Positions 42,701-51,458 of a DNA stretch of 64,000 bases are shown here, piece after piece. This DNA is from Spirosoma panaciterrae DSM 21099. GTDB lineage: Bacteria; Bacteroidota; Bacteroidia; Cytophagales; Spirosomataceae. The notes beneath the pieces were generated by a model that saw nothing but the letters and a program-made list of their open reading frames with translations, did not search any database and was not told the DNA's origin. The stretch is taken from positions 329,019-393,018 of the forward strand of contig NZ_KB893195.1 of assembly GCF_000374025.1 (NCBI RefSeq), in the 5' to 3' direction. The position numbers were made by a program, and so were the translations under genes. Numbering within the stretch: position 1 is the first letter of the stretch; each line of letters starts with the position of its first letter.

Positions 42701-42928
42701 GGAGAAGATTAATGTTCCTTTTGCAGGAACGGACAGCGAGTAGCCGCCGTCGCTGTCGGTTACTGTTCCGACGGTTGTTCCTTTCAGAACGACCGATACA
42801 CCTGGCAAGGAAGTACCGTCATCGATCTGAGTAACTTTACCCGTAATTTTACGATCCTGCGCCCAGGTAACGACGCAAATTGAGCAAACGAAAAGCAAGC
42901 TCAGCAGTAACTTTTTTCCCATAAACAA
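39731..42928 (-). CDS. SusC/RagA-like TonB-dependent outer-membrane transporter
   Basis: A 1065-residue barrel that imports oligosaccharides, peptides or other large nutrients with TonB energy. A signal peptide of about 22 residues (LLLSLLFVCSICVVTWAQ) is followed by a carboxypeptidase-regulatory-like domain (about 25-110: GKVTQIDDGTSLPGVSVVLKG), then the plug (KDLPQAPSASIDQALIGKIAG, RGTSPMILIDGIQMG) and the barrel. The C-terminus ends in an aromatic (LNIGF). ATG codons at 42928 and 42922 are both possible; the signal peptide fits the second. It is followed after 24 bases by its SusD partner and has an exact Bacteroidota promoter upstream. Confidence 0.95.
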   Translation of the reverse strand: MFMGKKLLLSLLFVCSICVVTWAQDRKITGKVTQIDDGTSLPGVSVVLKGTTVGTVTDSDGGYSLSVPAKGTLIFSFIGMMTKEVELGASTVVNVKLSSDTKQLSEIVVTGTGVATDKRKLAISVESVSAKDLPQAPSASIDQALIGKIAGAQITSRSGTPGADVNILLRGINTINRGTSPMILIDGIQMGATSLQTIDLNSIERVEVVQGAAAATIYGAQGANGVIQLFTKKGKNGQLNIDISSSIAQNTYLNVGGVSKAMYHAFATDASNNIIGSSGKPITYDATNGIYSENVQYNSTDPTATNSKPYNANLQYHDHFAYFFKPANTVNNSIAISGGSQKADFSLSVSNSHQESNIINNGYFDRSNLTANVGAQLAKGLTLRSITQLAYTKNTLKTSDRTILYGMLNAYPLADFSLTTTDGSIPFNMNQTIGINASNPSYRQAYTRNNDNKVDIIQNINLNFKFPKFVELDAKYGLNFQTQNRDLEFANQSNNANVKYWVTQGSQNFISNYNTANTGDLTKYTNSKMFQNFLATATAVFDLKEDFGSSIPLKSITQALFDYRNSTVKEYTSAAIGLPAAYAPYNAANTTSWRVYRDYQEPFITYGYLINQRFEYGDFAGISGGFRSDYSSAFGQGSKPFTFPRGDAFVRLSALPFWQNSAVNGFLPELKLRAAYGQAGIQPKPFDRYVTITPTTVGNTTAFYYANGQSNPALGVEVSQEIEVGTDMVFSLFKGSSWLNGIALAATYWDRQTKDAIYSVDVAPSVGLGTLIDNAFTLGSNGIQFSLNSTVYNGSALKWNTTINFGKQSSKIISVRGDAPVVVTSNAGSTNYVLKAGEKIGQLYGYKLIHSVDAKDPNGNFFIPQADQEAYTVASNGIVVNKATKQPYFTADKYSFGDPNPKFNMSFINDFSYKNFLTFGFQFDWVAGNHLYNQTKEWMYRDGIHSEYANPITIDGQTGAWTAFYRGVYAQRTANGTKDYFYEDASFLRLRNIQIGLDFAKLFKIPATKRLQLVLAGRNLWTLTKYTGFDPEISSGTSNSAWDRGTDHSTMPNFKSYQATLNIGF

Positions 42929-42964
42929 GTACGATTAGTGTCAGTTAAGCAAGAAGCACTTCCA

Positions 42965-42996
42965 CAAAAGTATATTTCACAGTATTCAGTTCAAAA
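42965..42996 (-). promoter_or_regulatory. Consensus Bacteroidota promoter of the susC-susD pair
   Basis: On the minus strand TTTTG (42996-42992) is followed after 19 bases by TACTTTTG (42972-42965), the exact TTTG / TAnnTTTG layout of the primary sigma factor in this phylum. The start codon is 37-43 bases downstream. Confidence 0.75.
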
Positions 42997-43232
42997 TTTC
43001 GTATTAAAAAAATTATACAAACTTTTATATCATTCAATAGACATTAAATCAAAATATAATTCTGTAATTTTTCCTATACTTAATATAAAAATTAGATTAA
43101 AAATTATTATTATTCAATTATTTATACACATAATTATATATTTATAATAGCCATCTGCGGTTACTAGAAATACTTTATTACAATAAAATAGCAGAAAAAT
43201 TTAATTTTCAGCAATTAAAGCACCAGTAAAGC

Positions 43233-43276
43233 AAGAACGGTTTGTATAAGTATAATTACTCATACAAACCGTTCTT
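43233..43276. terminator. 15-bp hairpin in the A/T-rich gap upstream of susC
   Basis: AAGAACGGTTTGTAT (43233-43247) pairs perfectly with ATACAAACCGTTCTT (43262-43276). It lies in the middle of a 653-base gap (42929-43581) that is strongly A/T-rich and has no convincing gene; both flanking genes are on the minus strand. Confidence 0.6.
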
Positions 43277-43495
43277 TATAGACCAAACCAAATAATAAAT
43301 TGAATTTTAACAGTATTTTAACTTTAAATTTTATCAGTATATTTTTTCTCAAAACATAAAACTATAGTTCAACAAAAAATTAGTACTATATATCAATTTT
43401 TTAGACACTTACTGACACTCGTTTCTGACTCCAGCTATCTACGTATATATGGATAATCTAATTTGCCCGATACGTTCAGGTTCTTATAAAACAGT

Positions 43496-43530
43496 AAGGC
43501 CTTCCCTGTTGGCTAGTCAGAGAAGGCCTT
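43496..43530 (-). terminator. Terminator of the DUF4403 gene
   Basis: AAGGCCTTC (43496-43504) pairs with GAAGGCCTT (43522-43530). The minus strand continues with ACTGTTTTAT after the stem. Confidence 0.65.
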
Positions 43531-43581
43531 ATCAACCTATTGCTATAAGATTTACCATGGCAGAGTTAGCCGCATCAGCCA

Positions 43582-45000
43582 CTACTGCAACCCATCAACT
43601 TTAATATCGATTCGGCCTCTGGCATTGACGACAGCCAACATCGCTGTAGGCGTCAGATAAACCTGATCGGGCTTGATCTCGTCGATATGGCCATTCATCA
43701 CTACGCCTTTCGCCAACTGATTATTGGTAAGCTGTTGCTGCAGCAATTTCTGCATGTCGGTCAGTTGTGAGCCAACCGGAATGGTCAGTTGCTTTTCGAG
43801 TGTTCGGGCAAACGTGCCTTTTAACAACCAACTCGCCGACTGAGCCAGTATGTTTTTCGTATCCAGGTCGTACTGAAGATCTTTCAGCGAAATCGTCTGA
43901 TCTTTGGGCTCGTAATAGGGCCGCCCCCGAAGGTAAATATCCCCGTTTATGGTTCCTTTCAGTCCGGCCTTAATAATCAGGTGTTCATTTTGCCCATACA
44001 AATCCATGCCCGTAATGGTAATATGGTAGCGATCATTACTGAATGAAAACGACTTTCCGACAAACTCTTCGGCGGCAATCCGGGCGACCTCCGGGTAGCT
44101 GGCTTCACTCAGGAGGCCAATCTGAAAATCATCCTTCACCTGCGATACCACAGTCAGATTGGGTAACGAAACCACCGGGCGTACATCCGGCCTGGCGCCG
44201 GTCGATGTTAATGTATAGCCTTCTATTCCGATGGTGGCCCGGATGAGCCGTCCTTCGAATCGCAGGGGTGTAATGAGTACACGCTTGGGCACCACCTGCA
44301 AATAAGTCCGGTACTTTTCGGAGAGCAGGTAAGGCTCCCGAAGCGTATTCCAGGCTTTCAGAACGGGAGTCCGCAAATCAACATTCCGCCGAATTTGCTG
44401 GTCGAGGGTTTTGGTAATGCTCCCCAGATTCTTATCGATAATCCGACCCACGATATTCGTTATAGGAATATTCACACCTATTACGCTCACGGTTGGTTTG
44501 CGAACCCAGCCGTAACCATCGGCCTGGGTCTGGGTGTGTACCGACCAGTCGGGATCAAGGTCAAATTTGGACTTGAATCGCAGGTCGATCTCAAACTCAG
44601 TTTCTTTGTATTGAATGAACCCTAAAACGGAAATGCCAGCTTTGACCCAGATTCGCAACGGAACTGTAAACTGAAACAGACTGTCCTGCGCCGATACCAT
44701 AATAGTCCCCCGCTTCCAGACCTTGGTCATGAACTGATCGTTGTTGTTATCGCTCAGGCTATTATCCTCATAAATCAAGCCATTGACCTGTGTATTGATC
44801 TGCCTCTCTACATCGCTGAGCGCAATGGATACAGGGACATGAACCGTGGATAAAAATCGTTCATTACGGACTTCCATTTCGGTGGTGTTATAAGCTTCTT
44901 TGAGGGCTTTCGGATTAAGACGTTTTTGAGAAGTCTGGCAACTAAGGCTACTGAGCAGTAGCCCGATAATGACCAGACGGGTCATATACGTACCATACAT
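43582..45000 (-). CDS. DUF4403 family protein
   Basis: A 472-residue exported protein. The start has a hydrophobic signal (LVIIGLLLSSLSC) with a likely lipobox cysteine. The rest is beta-rich and alternates strands in the manner of lipid-transfer (TULIP/AsmA-like) folds; LSFVxx segments such as VPVSIALSDVERQINTQVNGLIY and a repeat of that pattern near GKSFSFSNDRYHITITG support the DUF4403 call. Function unknown, probably envelope lipid related. It is transcribed alone. Confidence 0.8.
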   Translation of the reverse strand: MYGTYMTRLVIIGLLLSSLSCQTSQKRLNPKALKEAYNTTEMEVRNERFLSTVHVPVSIALSDVERQINTQVNGLIYEDNSLSDNNNDQFMTKVWKRGTIMVSAQDSLFQFTVPLRIWVKAGISVLGFIQYKETEFEIDLRFKSKFDLDPDWSVHTQTQADGYGWVRKPTVSVIGVNIPITNIVGRIIDKNLGSITKTLDQQIRRNVDLRTPVLKAWNTLREPYLLSEKYRTYLQVVPKRVLITPLRFEGRLIRATIGIEGYTLTSTGARPDVRPVVSLPNLTVVSQVKDDFQIGLLSEASYPEVARIAAEEFVGKSFSFSNDRYHITITGMDLYGQNEHLIIKAGLKGTINGDIYLRGRPYYEPKDQTISLKDLQYDLDTKNILAQSASWLLKGTFARTLEKQLTIPVGSQLTDMQKLLQQQLTNNQLAKGVVMNGHIDEIKPDQVYLTPTAMLAVVNARGRIDIKVDGLQ

Positions 45001-45139
45001 AACGGATAGCAGATTTAGAAGCTAATTTACAGCAATTGGTTGCTTTTTATCGTTTATTCCTCGTTTATTGATACCCAATCTGGGCATTAGCCTATTTGTT
45101 CTTACCTAAAACCCAGCTCGCCAGAGCCGTTTGTTGATT

Positions 45140-46507
45140 ATGACTCAGACTAGAAAAATCATTCTACCCGAAACGGACATTCCCGAAAATTGGTACAACA
45201 TTGTGGCCGATATGCCCAACAAGCCACTTCCACCGCTTCATCCGGGCACACACGAGCCAATCGGCCCTGATATGCTGGCTCCACTCTTCCCGATGGAGTT
45301 GATCAAACAGGAAGTAACCACCGACACCTGGGTACCTATTCCCGAAGAAGTACGGGATGTGTATAAAATCTGGCGGCCTACGCCTTTGTTTCGGGCGTAC
45401 GGTCTGGAAAAGCTGCTCGACACCCCCGCCAAGATTTACTACAAGTACGAAGGGGTAAGTCCGGCAGGCTCGCACAAGCCAAACACGGCCGTACCACAGG
45501 CGTATTACAACAAGCAGGCTGGGGTAAAACGCATTACAACCGAAACGGGTGCCGGTCAATGGGGGAGCGCCTTAAGTTTTGCCTGTCAGTTGTTTGGTAT
45601 CGACTGTGAAGTGTACATGGTCCGCGCCAGTTACGACGGGAAGCCTTACCGCAAAATCATGATGAATACCTGGGGAGCTACCGTATACCCGTCTCCGTCG
45701 GAGCGGACAGCCGCCGGGCGGCAAATTTTGTCGCATGACCCGAATTCGCCGGGCAGTCTGGGCATTGCTATTTCGGAAGCTGTAGAACTGGCAATGCAGG
45801 ATGAAAACACCAAGTATGCCCTCGGCTCGGTTCTGAACCACGTATTGATGCATCAGACGGTGATTGGTCTGGAAGCCATTAAGCAACTCGAAATGGCGGG
45901 CGACTTCCCGGATATTGTGGTGGCTCCGTTTGGTGGTGGATCAAACTTTGCCGGAGTTTCGTTCCCATTCCTTCGCTACAATCTGACCGAAGGCAAACAG
46001 ATTCGCTGTATTGCGGCCGAACCGGCTTCCTGCCCCAAACTGACGCGGGGTGTGTTTCGGTATGATCTGGGCGATACCATCGGGATGACTCCGCTGATTC
46101 CCATGTATACCCTGGGGCACAACTTTATTCCGGCTCCCATTCACGCGGGTGGTTTACGGTATCATGGGGCTGGGGCCATTGTCAGCCAGTTATTGAAAGA
46201 TGGGCTGATTGAGGCTCAAGCGTATAAGCAACTGGAATGCTTCGAAGCAGGCGTTCAATTCGCCCGGGCCGAAGGTATTATTCCGGCGCCCGAAGCAACT
46301 CATGCCATTGCGACGGTGATGCAGGAGGCCCGGAAAGCCAAAGAAGAAGGAAAAAGTAAAACCATTCTGTTCAACCTGTGCGGTCACGGCCATTTCGATA
46401 TGAGTGCCTATGAACAATACCTGACCGGCAAGTTGGTGGAACACGAGGTAACGTCCGAAGAAATTCAGGCATCACTGGCCGAACTGGATACTCCACTTAT
46501 TTCGTAA
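45140..46507 (+). CDS. trpB: TrpB2-type tryptophan synthase beta-like enzyme
   Basis: A 455-residue PLP enzyme of the TrpB2 branch, which differs from TrpB1 by a long N-terminus (IILPETDIPENWYNIVADMP). SPAGSHKPNTAVPQAYYNK holds the PLP lysine and ETGAGQWGSALSFACQLFG the active-site loop with the substrate-activating glutamate. VAPFGGGSNFAGVSFPF is the phosphate-binding loop and NLCGHGHFDMSAY the end. TrpB2 enzymes usually work without TrpA, making tryptophan from indole and serine or acting in salvage. No other trp gene is in this window. I use the ATG at 45140 rather than the TTG at 45131. Confidence 0.93.
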   Translation: MTQTRKIILPETDIPENWYNIVADMPNKPLPPLHPGTHEPIGPDMLAPLFPMELIKQEVTTDTWVPIPEEVRDVYKIWRPTPLFRAYGLEKLLDTPAKIYYKYEGVSPAGSHKPNTAVPQAYYNKQAGVKRITTETGAGQWGSALSFACQLFGIDCEVYMVRASYDGKPYRKIMMNTWGATVYPSPSERTAAGRQILSHDPNSPGSLGIAISEAVELAMQDENTKYALGSVLNHVLMHQTVIGLEAIKQLEMAGDFPDIVVAPFGGGSNFAGVSFPFLRYNLTEGKQIRCIAAEPASCPKLTRGVFRYDLGDTIGMTPLIPMYTLGHNFIPAPIHAGGLRYHGAGAIVSQLLKDGLIEAQAYKQLECFEAGVQFARAEGIIPAPEATHAIATVMQEARKAKEEGKSKTILFNLCGHGHFDMSAYEQYLTGKLVEHEVTSEEIQASLAELDTPLIS

Positions 46508-46514
46508 ATTTTTC

Positions 46515-46564
46515 ACCTCGTAGCTGCGTCCTCTTGTAAAACAGGGTGGGCGCAGCCACGAGGT
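46515..46564 (+). terminator. Terminator after trpB2
   Basis: ACCTCGTAGCTGCG (46515-46528) pairs with CGCAGCCACGAGGT (46551-46564) with one mismatch. It begins eight bases after the stop. Confidence 0.65.
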
Positions 46565-46600
46565 AAATTCCCATATGGGCAACCTCGATTATCCATTATT

Positions 46601-46705
46601 GAACCTGTTTAAACTTTAAAAAATTGCTTCCTGATGGGTGTGCTTTGTCATCCCTCGTTCCTCGCATGACAAAAGCGTTATTGCGGCATAAGTTTAAACA
46701 GGTTC
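46601..46705. repeat. 16-bp inverted repeat enclosing a nested hairpin
   Basis: GAACCTGTTTAAACTT (46601-46616) is the exact complement of AAGTTTAAACAGGTTC (46690-46705). The 73 bases inside contain TTGTCAT and ATGACAA, which pair again. It lies between the convergent trpB2 and Smr-domain genes, three bases before the latter's stop, so it may terminate, but the long nested design looks like a small mobile or cruciform element. Confidence 0.6.
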
Positions 46706-46707
46706 AT

Positions 46708-47724
46708 TCATTTGATCGTAACCTTCGTAGCGCCGTAGCCAAACTTCTGTTTCTGAGCATCTTCAAAAAAACGGACGTTTGGATGCTTACCCAGGCGTTT
46801 GTGCAACTCGGTTCGTAAGGCCCCGCTGCCTACGCCATGAATAAAGGTAATCTCACTCATGCCACTCGCAATGGCATTTTCGAGAGCTTTATCGAAGGTT
46901 TCCAGTTGCAGTTTCAGCAAATCGGCGGGGGTGCGACTGCCCGTTCCTTTGGGTAGCAGGGCTTCAACATGTAAATCTACAACGGAAGTAGGGCGTTCGA
47001 TCGAGACGCTGGTCTGCTCTGCTTTGGGCTTCAGCATTTCGGCTTTCAATTCATCAGGCCGAATGGTTTTGGGTTGTGGGGGCCGGTTACTGGCTGGTGG
47101 TGCGGGCTCGGCGGTATCGGCATCCAGTTGCGTCAGAAACCCCGGCTGATTCAGAATAGGTGCTTTTACCTTCTCTTTGAAGAGTGTAGCCGCACGCGCT
47201 TTGAAGCGTTTCATGAACGGTTGACGCAACGACGTTTTACCAGCCCGAAACCAGAGTCCCTGCACCACAAACGTAGGCCAGGCTTCGAACTGAGCGTGCA
47301 CGTACAAATCGTTCATTTTCTGCTGGGACTTTGGCTTTAAAACCCCACTTTGCAAACCCCGAAACTGCACTCCTCCCCCAGCAGCCGCCGATTCTTCACC
47401 GATCAGGTACGGAAATTCCCAATCGGTATTGTTGATCAGATGCAGGGTGTATTCGCGATCGTTGACGGGAATAAAGGCCAGATAAATTCCCTGATTGGCC
47501 AGAATGGTGGGCGCTGTGGGCGCAATGGTTTTCTGGGGATCGTACGGATTCGCTTTCAGTAACCGTTCGGCCTCCAGGGGCGAAACCAGTACCAGTTCCG
47601 AACGCATAACCGGAATCCGAAAGCCATCTTCGATCTCTATTTCAATCATATCGCCGGGTAAAAACCGAGATACGACTCCTTGTTCTTTTGCCCGGAGCAA
47701 CCGGACTTTATCGCCAATATTCAT
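46708..47724 (-). CDS. DUF2027/Smr-domain protein
   Basis: A 338-residue cytoplasmic protein. Residues 1-60 form a KOW-like barrel (MNIGDKVRLLRAKEQGVVSR), a beta-sandwich region with DUF2027 character runs from about 80 to 200, and the end from about 245 is an Smr nuclease domain (VDLHVEALLPKG, ITFIHGVGSGALRTELHKRL) with the DLH and HGxG motifs. Smr domains of MutS2-type proteins cleave branched DNA or mRNA on stalled ribosomes. No MutS ATPase is fused. Precise role unknown. Confidence 0.85.
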   Translation of the reverse strand: MNIGDKVRLLRAKEQGVVSRFLPGDMIEIEIEDGFRIPVMRSELVLVSPLEAERLLKANPYDPQKTIAPTAPTILANQGIYLAFIPVNDREYTLHLINNTDWEFPYLIGEESAAAGGGVQFRGLQSGVLKPKSQQKMNDLYVHAQFEAWPTFVVQGLWFRAGKTSLRQPFMKRFKARAATLFKEKVKAPILNQPGFLTQLDADTAEPAPPASNRPPQPKTIRPDELKAEMLKPKAEQTSVSIERPTSVVDLHVEALLPKGTGSRTPADLLKLQLETFDKALENAIASGMSEITFIHGVGSGALRTELHKRLGKHPNVRFFEDAQKQKFGYGATKVTIK

Positions 47725-47872
47725 ACGTTTCGTTCGTTGTCAGTCTTCCATTGATCGCCATCTGCCATGCCGATGCGATTGATCTTTGGGTTTCAAAAGT
47801 ATAACACAGATCAACAGAAATTGCTCCTGAGAATCTTAATTACGACGAATATAGTTTGCTGCTGCGCTGAAA

Positions 47873-48658
47873 CTAGGTGGGCAGGCTGTCTGCATTGCTA
47901 TCCTCTTTCAATTGAACGCCTGTCAGTTGTGAGCGAAATGCTGACCGAATCAGATCCATGATTTTATCGACGGCCAAAACGGGCCTTAAACCCTGCTCCC
48001 GGATATTGGAGATGCAGTTTCGGCTTTCATCGGTCAGTCCCGGCCGAGGGGCATAGGTCATGTACGCGCCCATGCTGTCGAAAGCGCTTAGCCCCGGCCG
48101 TTCTCCAATAAGAATAACTGCCAGACGCGCATTGAGTAAACGGCCAATAACATCCATAATCGCCACGCGCCCCTGCTCGACCAGTACAATGGGAGCCAAT
48201 GAATAACCCGCCTGCTTCGCTTTGTCGACCAATCCATGCACAACCAGCCCCGCGTTTTGCGTAATGGCCGTCGCCGAAAGGCCATCCGCTACGATAATAC
48301 TCAAATCAACTGCCGGACGGTTAAGCTGCCGAAGTGTTTCGACCGAATGTTCGTCTACCAGTCGCCCCAGATCGGGACGCTGGAGGTACATATCCCGATG
48401 CATAGCCTGGCTCCGAACGCAATAAACCGGCAACCCGCACTGCGCCAGCTGCTTCTGCAAGTCGGACAAATCCAACGCCGAATACACCGCATCTTTGGCA
48501 TGCGCATGCGCCAGTTTAAACTGTAGCGATTCGCGAAGCGGCACCGAAATACCTGTTCTTCCCAACGCAATTCGGGCATTGGTATAGGCTTTTAACGATT
48601 CCCACTCATCGGGCTCGACGCCTGCTTTTCTAACCTCGTTTACGTTCGTTGCGCTCAT
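47873..48658 (-). CDS. eutC: Ethanolamine ammonia-lyase small subunit
   Basis: EutC forms, with EutB, the cobalamin-dependent enzyme that turns ethanolamine into acetaldehyde and ammonia. The 261-residue protein has TNARIALGRTGISVPLRESLQFKLAHAHAKDAV, GLSATAI, RPGLSAFDSMGAYMTYAPRPG and CISNIREQGLRPVLAVDKI, all typical. It is shorter than the 295-residue E. coli protein at the N-terminus. The last seven residues (NADSLPT) come from the palindromic repeat at 47882-47896, so the native end has been replaced. It overlaps eutB by four bases (ATGA). Confidence 0.95.
   Translation of the reverse strand: MSATNVNEVRKAGVEPDEWESLKAYTNARIALGRTGISVPLRESLQFKLAHAHAKDAVYSALDLSDLQKQLAQCGLPVYCVRSQAMHRDMYLQRPDLGRLVDEHSVETLRQLNRPAVDLSIIVADGLSATAITQNAGLVVHGLVDKAKQAGYSLAPIVLVEQGRVAIMDVIGRLLNARLAVILIGERPGLSAFDSMGAYMTYAPRPGLTDESRNCISNIREQGLRPVLAVDKIMDLIRSAFRSQLTGVQLKEDSNADSLPT
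47882..47896. repeat. Half copy of the two-palindrome element inside the eutC end
   Basis: CAGGCTGTCTGCATT is identical to the right part of the first palindrome of the copy at 31562-31612. The other half is lost. It encodes the final residues of EutC on the minus strand. Confidence 0.65.
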
Positions 48659-50034
48659 CCTACCCAGGCTGTGTAAAGCTGCTTTTGTATCGGGCTCGAC
48701 AGCCGATTGCCCTGTTGGTCAATAATTCCCTGTCGCAGCAGCCAGTCCTCAAATTCAGGCGCTGGCCGAAGTCCCAGTACCCGACGTGCATACAGGGCAT
48801 CATGAAACGAGGTTGACTGGTAGTTCAGCATAATATCATCGGCCCCTGGAATACCCATAATAAAATTAACCCCTGCTACACCCAGCAAGGTCAGCAGTGT
48901 ATCCATATCATCCTGATCGGCTTGCGCATGATTGGTGTAACAAATATCCATGCCCATTGGTAAACCCATCAGCTTCGCACAAAAATGATCTTCCAGACCT
49001 GCCCGAATGATCTGTTTCCCATCGAAAAGATATTCGGGGCCAATAAACCCAACTACCGAATTGACCAGAAACGGCTGGTAGGCTCGGGCAACGGCATAAG
49101 CTCGTACTTCGCAGGTTTGCTGATCGACACCATGGTGCGCTCCCGACGACAAAGCGCTACCCTGTCCGGTTTCGAAATACATCAGATTGGTTCCGACCGT
49201 TCCCCGCTTCAGCGACAAACCGGCTTCGTAGGCTTCCTGAAGCAACGACAGATTGATCCCAAAGCTGGCGTTTGCCTTTTCGGTTCCGGCAATGGACTGA
49301 AAAACCAGATCGACTGGCACCTGCTGCTCTATTAACTGTAAGGTGGTGGTCACATGGCTAAGTACGCAGCTTTGGGTCGGTATGGCAAATCGTTCGCGCA
49401 GCTCTTCCAGCATACACAGCAGTCGGGAGGTAGCAGCCGGGCTATCAGTAGCCGGATTGATCCCGATCATGGCATCGCCACTGCCATACAACAACCCATC
49501 AATGATGCTGGCCGCTATACCCTTAGCATCGTCGGTAGGATGGTTGGGTTGCAGCCGAACAGCCATACGCCCACGTAGTCCCTGCGTATTCCGAAACCGG
49601 GTAACCACCTCACACTTTTGGGCCACCAGAATCAAATCCTGATTCCGCATGAGCTTGGATACAGCGGACACCATTTCGGGGGTTAGTCCCGAGGCAAGTT
49701 GATGTAAGGTACTTGTATCAGCCTCATCACTCAGCAACCAGTCGCGCAGGTCGCCTACCGTCAGATGGCTAATTGGGGCAAAAGCGGCTTTATCATGCGT
49801 ATCTATAATCAGGCGAGTTACCTCATCGGTTTCGTACGGAATGACAGCTTCATTCAGAAATACCGCCAGCGGCACATCTGCCAGGGCAATCTGAGCAGCT
49901 ACCCGCTCTTCGTAACTATCGGCTACCAGCCCTGCCAATGCATCACCTGAGCGCAATGGAGTTGCTTTTGCCAGTAGCTCGCGTAAGGTGTCGAACCGAT
50001 ATGTAAACCCTCCAATGGTATACGAATAGGCCAT
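48655..50034 (-). CDS. eutB: Ethanolamine ammonia-lyase large subunit
   Basis: The 459-residue TIM-barrel subunit that holds adenosylcobalamin and the substrate. GLRGRMAVRLQPNHPTDDAKG, LYGSGDAMIGINPATDS and IYTNHAQADQ-like segments (CYTNHAQADQDDMDTLLTLL) match the family, with GIPGADDIMLNYQSTSFHDA near the end. Length is as in E. coli (453). No EutA reactivase, aldehyde dehydrogenase EutE or microcompartment shell gene is present in the window, so the acetaldehyde is handled elsewhere. It is the middle gene of eat-eutB-eutC. Confidence 0.96.
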   Translation of the reverse strand: MAYSYTIGGFTYRFDTLRELLAKATPLRSGDALAGLVADSYEERVAAQIALADVPLAVFLNEAVIPYETDEVTRLIIDTHDKAAFAPISHLTVGDLRDWLLSDEADTSTLHQLASGLTPEMVSAVSKLMRNQDLILVAQKCEVVTRFRNTQGLRGRMAVRLQPNHPTDDAKGIAASIIDGLLYGSGDAMIGINPATDSPAATSRLLCMLEELRERFAIPTQSCVLSHVTTTLQLIEQQVPVDLVFQSIAGTEKANASFGINLSLLQEAYEAGLSLKRGTVGTNLMYFETGQGSALSSGAHHGVDQQTCEVRAYAVARAYQPFLVNSVVGFIGPEYLFDGKQIIRAGLEDHFCAKLMGLPMGMDICYTNHAQADQDDMDTLLTLLGVAGVNFIMGIPGADDIMLNYQSTSFHDALYARRVLGLRPAPEFEDWLLRQGIIDQQGNRLSSPIQKQLYTAWVG

Positions 50035-50126
50035 TACTTATTCCATCGTTATTCAATGGTCATTGATTATCATTCGATCGTCATTCGTAGTCTTTGATTT
50101 TTGAATGACCCTGAATGACCCGTTTT

Positions 50127-51440
50127 TTAAACTCGCCGGGAGGCTTTTAATCGATATAAGCCGGATGCATAAAACAAGCCCCCGACCAGCATCAGACCCA
50201 CAAAAAACAGTAAACTTAATTCACTGTAAAAATAGACCATTGCGGCTAAAGCTATAACAGCCAGTAGCAGTGCCAATGCCGGAAAGAGAGGATAAAACGG
50301 CGCTTTAAAGGGTCGATTCATCATGGGCTGGCTCTGTCGTAATTTAAACAGCGCCAGCATGCTGATAATATAAACCACCACTGCCCCAATCGTCGACAAG
50401 ACAACTAATTTGCTGGTATCCAACAGACACAACGCTATACTACCCAGCACAGCCCCCAATAGCAATGCCCAGTAGGGTACCTGGCGAGCCTTACTGACCC
50501 TGGCCAGTACACCGGGCAGATACCCACTACGAGCCAGCGCAAAAATCTGGCGGGAATAGCTGATAATAATGCCATGAAACGAAGCAATCAGGCCAAATAA
50601 ACCGACGCTGGCAAACGCCTTCGTCAGTGGATTATCGCGTCCAACGACCAGGGCAATCGATTCAGGCAAAGGATAATCGAGATGATTGAGTTTCTCCCAT
50701 TCGGCAATCCCCCCTACGCAAAACATGACGGCCAGCGCCAGAACGGTCAGGGTAAGCAATGCCGAAATGTAGCCTTTGGCAATGGCATTCTTTTCGTCGC
50801 GGACTTCCTCGGCCACCATAGCGATACCTTCCAGACACACGTAAAGCCAGATCGCGAACGGCAACGCGGCAAACACACCACTCCAGCCAAACGGCATTGG
50901 ATTATGTAAAAACGTTGTCAGTTTAAAATCGGGTGCTACAACACCAATAAAGACAAGCAGCTCCACAATGGCGAGTAAGGTCATAATCAGTGAGAACCAG
51001 GCCGCTTCCTGAATACCCAGCAAATTGATGATCGTGAACAGGATATACGCACTAATCGATGCAGCCAGGACCGGAACAGCCGGATACAGGAAATGAATGT
51101 AACTGCCCAACGCTAAGGCAATAGCAGGGGTAGCAAACAGAAATTCGATCAGGGTAGCATAGCCTGCTATCAGCGCTCCCCAGGGGCCAAAGGCTTTTAA
51201 CGCATACGCAAACGGCCCACCCGCATTCGGAATGGCGGTAGTCAGCTCGGTAAAGCTGAAAATGAACGTAAAATAAAGCGCCGTTATGAGCAATGTAGCG
51301 ATCAGCAGGCCAACAGTTCCGGCTACGCCCCAGCCATAATTCCAGCCAAAATACTCACCCGAAATAACCAGGCCAACTCCGATAGCCCACAAATGAATTG
51401 GCTTTAATGCTTTTTTGAGTCCCTGTGATTCGTCGGTCAT
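50127..51440 (-). CDS. eat: Ethanolamine permease (APC family)
   Basis: A 437-residue amino acid-polyamine-organocation transporter with 12 hydrophobic helices. The front (LWAIGVGLVISGEYFGWNYG) and AIPNAGGPFAYALKAFGPWG match the ethanolamine permease subgroup (Eat), and the adjacent eutBC confirm the substrate. A palindrome lies 19 bases upstream of its start. The 92 bases to eutB contain a low-complexity inverted repeat. Confidence 0.92.
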   Translation of the reverse strand: MTDESQGLKKALKPIHLWAIGVGLVISGEYFGWNYGWGVAGTVGLLIATLLITALYFTFIFSFTELTTAIPNAGGPFAYALKAFGPWGALIAGYATLIEFLFATPAIALALGSYIHFLYPAVPVLAASISAYILFTIINLLGIQEAAWFSLIMTLLAIVELLVFIGVVAPDFKLTTFLHNPMPFGWSGVFAALPFAIWLYVCLEGIAMVAEEVRDEKNAIAKGYISALLTLTVLALAVMFCVGGIAEWEKLNHLDYPLPESIALVVGRDNPLTKAFASVGLFGLIASFHGIIISYSRQIFALARSGYLPGVLARVSKARQVPYWALLLGAVLGSIALCLLDTSKLVVLSTIGAVVVYIISMLALFKLRQSQPMMNRPFKAPFYPLFPALALLLAVIALAAMVYFYSELSLLFFVGLMLVGGLFYASGLYRLKASRRV

Positions 51441-51458
51441 ACGGAGTAAGATACAACC

